Source: Methylococcaceae bacterium
GTDB taxonomy: Bacteria > Pseudomonadota > Gammaproteobacteria > Methylococcales > Methylomonadaceae
Direction of reading: 5' to 3'
NCBI GenBank assembly: GCA_947506155.1
Contig: CANNNV010000003.1
Location: 1-46,302 of the forward strand
Length of the DNA stretch: 46,302 nt
Part shown: in pieces, positions 44,965 through 46,302 of the stretch
Numbering within the stretch: position 1 is the stretch's first letter
Layout of the letters: each line of letters opens with the position of its first letter
The notes under the pieces: model-generated
The model's input: only the letters and a program-made list of their open reading frames with translations
What the model was told of the DNA's origin: nothing
Databases searched by the model: none
Made by a program: the position numbers and the translations under genes

Positions 44965-46153
44965 ACTTAACCAAACGCTGATCGGTCTGACCAAGCTAAT
45001 GCGGATAGCTTACGCCGGCGGTGATCTTGCTCCGTTGGGCGCACGATTAATCGAACGCGCAGCAACAGATACCAGCGGCCATGCGTTGATGGATTTATCT
45101 ACCGTCTTGCAACTTCGTGGCGATCATGATCTGGCCTTGAGCTTGCAGGCCCAGGCCATAAAAATCCAGCAGCTTTATTCCATACCCACCAACTCGGAGC
45201 AAATTACTGTTCGATTGCTGGTAATCATGAGCGAAGGCGACTTAATGTCTAATACACCGGTAGAATTCCTACTGGAAGACACGGATGTTGCGGTGGACAT
45301 ACTTTACGTAACCCCTGAGTTTCCATTGCCCGAATCACTTCCGGAACACGATGTACTGTTTGTTGCAATGGCGCAATCCGATCAAAACATGATATTGCTG
45401 AACGAATTGGCAAAAACCTTATCCCGCTGGCCGCGTCCGGTACTAAACCAACCGGAGCGTATTGCTTTATTGTCGCGCAACCAAGCCTGCGCCTTACTAA
45501 AATCGGCCCAAGACATAGCCATGCCGATCACAGTACGCCTAGATCGGCATAGCTTGGAACAAGTTGCGACAAACCAGCTGCCGCTCACCGAGATGCTGGA
45601 GAATGGCGAATTTCCGCTTATTGTCCGTCCCGTCGATTCCCATGCCGGCAAAGACCTGGATAAAATTGAAGACACAAAAGCGCTGTTTAACTATTTGCAA
45701 GACCGGCACAATCAGGAGTTTTATCTCTCCCGTTTTATTGATTATCGCAGTCAGGATGGCTTATTTAGAAAATACCGTATCGTGCTAATCGATGGCAAAC
45801 CATTGATCTGCCATGTAGGCATCTCGGCGCACTGGATGATCCATTACCTAAACGCCGGCATGGCTGAAAGCGCAGAAAAACGCCAAGAAGAAGCGCATTT
45901 TTTCAGCGCTTTCGACAGCCAATTTGCGCTAAAACACGCAGCTGCTTTCAACGCCATTTACCAACGTGCGGGCCTAGATTATTTGGGCATTGATTGCAGC
46001 GAGACCGCTGATGGCAAACTGCTGATTTTTGAAATTGACAGCTGCATGATTATCCATGCGCTTGATCCTGTGGATATTTTCCCGTACAAACAGCCACAGA
46101 TGAGCAAGGTGTTTGCAGCTTTTCGCCAAATGTTGCTGGATGCGATGCGTTAG
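44951..46153 (+). CDS. ATP-grasp-fold protein with TPR-like N-terminus
   Basis: A 400-residue protein. Residues 1-75 form TPR-like helices (LMDLSTVLQLRGDHDLALSL). Residues 85-170 resemble the pre-ATP-grasp Rossmann-like domain. From about 180 on there is an ATP-grasp fold with PLIVRPVDSHAGKDL (222-236), FIDYRSQDGLFRKYRIVLIDGKPL (262-285) and the metal-binding C-terminal motif LGIDCSETADGKLLIFEID (345-363). ATP-grasp enzymes join a carboxylate to an amine through an acyl phosphate. Coupling to a PLP decarboxylase suggests that the decarboxylated amine is ligated to an acid. Product and exact family unknown. An AGGA precedes the ATG. Confidence 0.82.
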   Translation: MQAHELNQTLIGLTKLMRIAYAGGDLAPLGARLIERAATDTSGHALMDLSTVLQLRGDHDLALSLQAQAIKIQQLYSIPTNSEQITVRLLVIMSEGDLMSNTPVEFLLEDTDVAVDILYVTPEFPLPESLPEHDVLFVAMAQSDQNMILLNELAKTLSRWPRPVLNQPERIALLSRNQACALLKSAQDIAMPITVRLDRHSLEQVATNQLPLTEMLENGEFPLIVRPVDSHAGKDLDKIEDTKALFNYLQDRHNQEFYLSRFIDYRSQDGLFRKYRIVLIDGKPLICHVGISAHWMIHYLNAGMAESAEKRQEEAHFFSAFDSQFALKHAAAFNAIYQRAGLDYLGIDCSETADGKLLIFEIDSCMIIHALDPVDIFPYKQPQMSKVFAAFRQMLLDAMR

Positions 46154-46302
46154 GTCAATTACCCCGCCCTGAAGGGCGGAGCTTGAAAAACATCTCAAGC
46201 TCGGATTGACCAGGCTAAGTGCCAAAACATCGGTACTACGTTGCACAGAAGTACAAGACGCACCTTGGGATGCTTCCTTAGTCCCAAGCTCTGCAAGCGG
46301 CA
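46153..46302 (-). mobile_element. Possible IS200/IS605-type right end with tandem hairpins
   Basis: Immediately after the ATP-grasp stop codon come two adjacent perfect hairpins, CCGCCCT/AGGGCGG (46164-46179) and GAGCTTGA/TCAAGCTC (46179-46202), nested inside the arms GGTCAAT (46153-46159) and ATTGACC (46205-46211). The wording CAAGCTCCGCCCTTCAGGG, read on the minus strand, is familiar to me as the 3' end of tnpB-only IS605-family elements (end of omega RNA). The rest up to the window edge would then be element-internal. One frame is open to the edge, but no transposase motif is visible, so only the end can be claimed. Confidence 0.45.

Noticed and set aside
45974-46246. Minus-strand frame of 90 codons crossing the right-edge hairpins
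   Set aside because: It runs through the terminal hairpins into the antisense of the ATP-grasp gene and has no transposase motif. The part near the edge may be element sequence, but the frame as a whole is not a gene.
1-46302. CRISPR arrays, tRNA and rRNA genes
   Set aside because: No regularly spaced repeats, no tRNA cloverleaf or CCA-ending pattern, and no rRNA sequence was seen in the intergenic regions.

Overview
The window is chromosomal DNA from a Gram-negative gammaproteobacterium. The evidence is the coaE-zapD-yacG group beside pilB-pilC-pilD, the rpsP-rimM-trmD-rplS operon next to ffh, a DbpA-type helicase, an LpxA-type acyltransferase, and a complete gammaproteobacterial set of rod, hook and hook-associated flagellar genes. 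The overall style (moderate GC, these gene neighbourhoods, IS605-like ends) would fit a methylotrophic or methanotrophic lineage such as Methylococcales. That is inference only: no diagnostic methane-oxidation gene is present.

Layout from left to right. At 1-640 there is a hairpin-rich edge resembling the end of an IS200/IS605-type element, then a small zinc-ribbon membrane protein. At 696-7078 the minus strand carries pilB-pilC-pilD-coaE-zapD-yacG, a CYTH protein and ferredoxin fdxA: type IV pilus assembly followed by housekeeping genes. valS (7184-9979, minus) ends in a strong terminator. At 10256-16895 (plus) lie a membrane protein fused to a spermidine-synthase-like domain, a long Hsp70 relative, a small membrane protein and a BaiN/HI0933-type flavoprotein.

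At 16896-22745 is the most unusual part. A roughly 600-base AT-rich, gene-free stretch containing several perfect dyads leads into a four-gene operon: a 715-residue dynamin-like GTPase, two paralogous small GTPases of a divergent type (one cytosolic, one membrane-anchored), and a 271-residue protein I do not recognise. The operon is visibly more AT-rich than its surroundings and separates the flavoprotein gene from the flagellar locus, which suggests horizontal acquisition. It looks like a membrane-acting GTPase module, possibly a biological-conflict or envelope-stress system. No function can be read directly from it.

At 22781-36594 the flagellar block consists of flgBCDEFGHIJKL on the minus strand, behind a sigma-54-type promoter, and flgA, flgM and flgN on the plus strand, with a near-consensus sigma-28 promoter before flgM. 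FlgE carries a very large Ala/Thr-rich internal repeat region and FlgK a duplicated domain, so the hook and hook-filament junction should differ at their surface from the enterobacterial ones.

At 36651-42477 (minus) are dbpA, an LpxA-type gene, the rplS-trmD-rimM-rpsP operon and ffh. The dbpA leader contains a hairpin that closely resembles 23S rRNA helix 92, the known DbpA binding site. At 42699-46153 (plus) are a CcsA/YpjD-type membrane protein and an overlapping pair, a PLP-dependent decarboxylase and an ATP-grasp protein, that may make a small amide- or peptide-like metabolite. The right edge again shows tandem hairpins like an IS605-family end.
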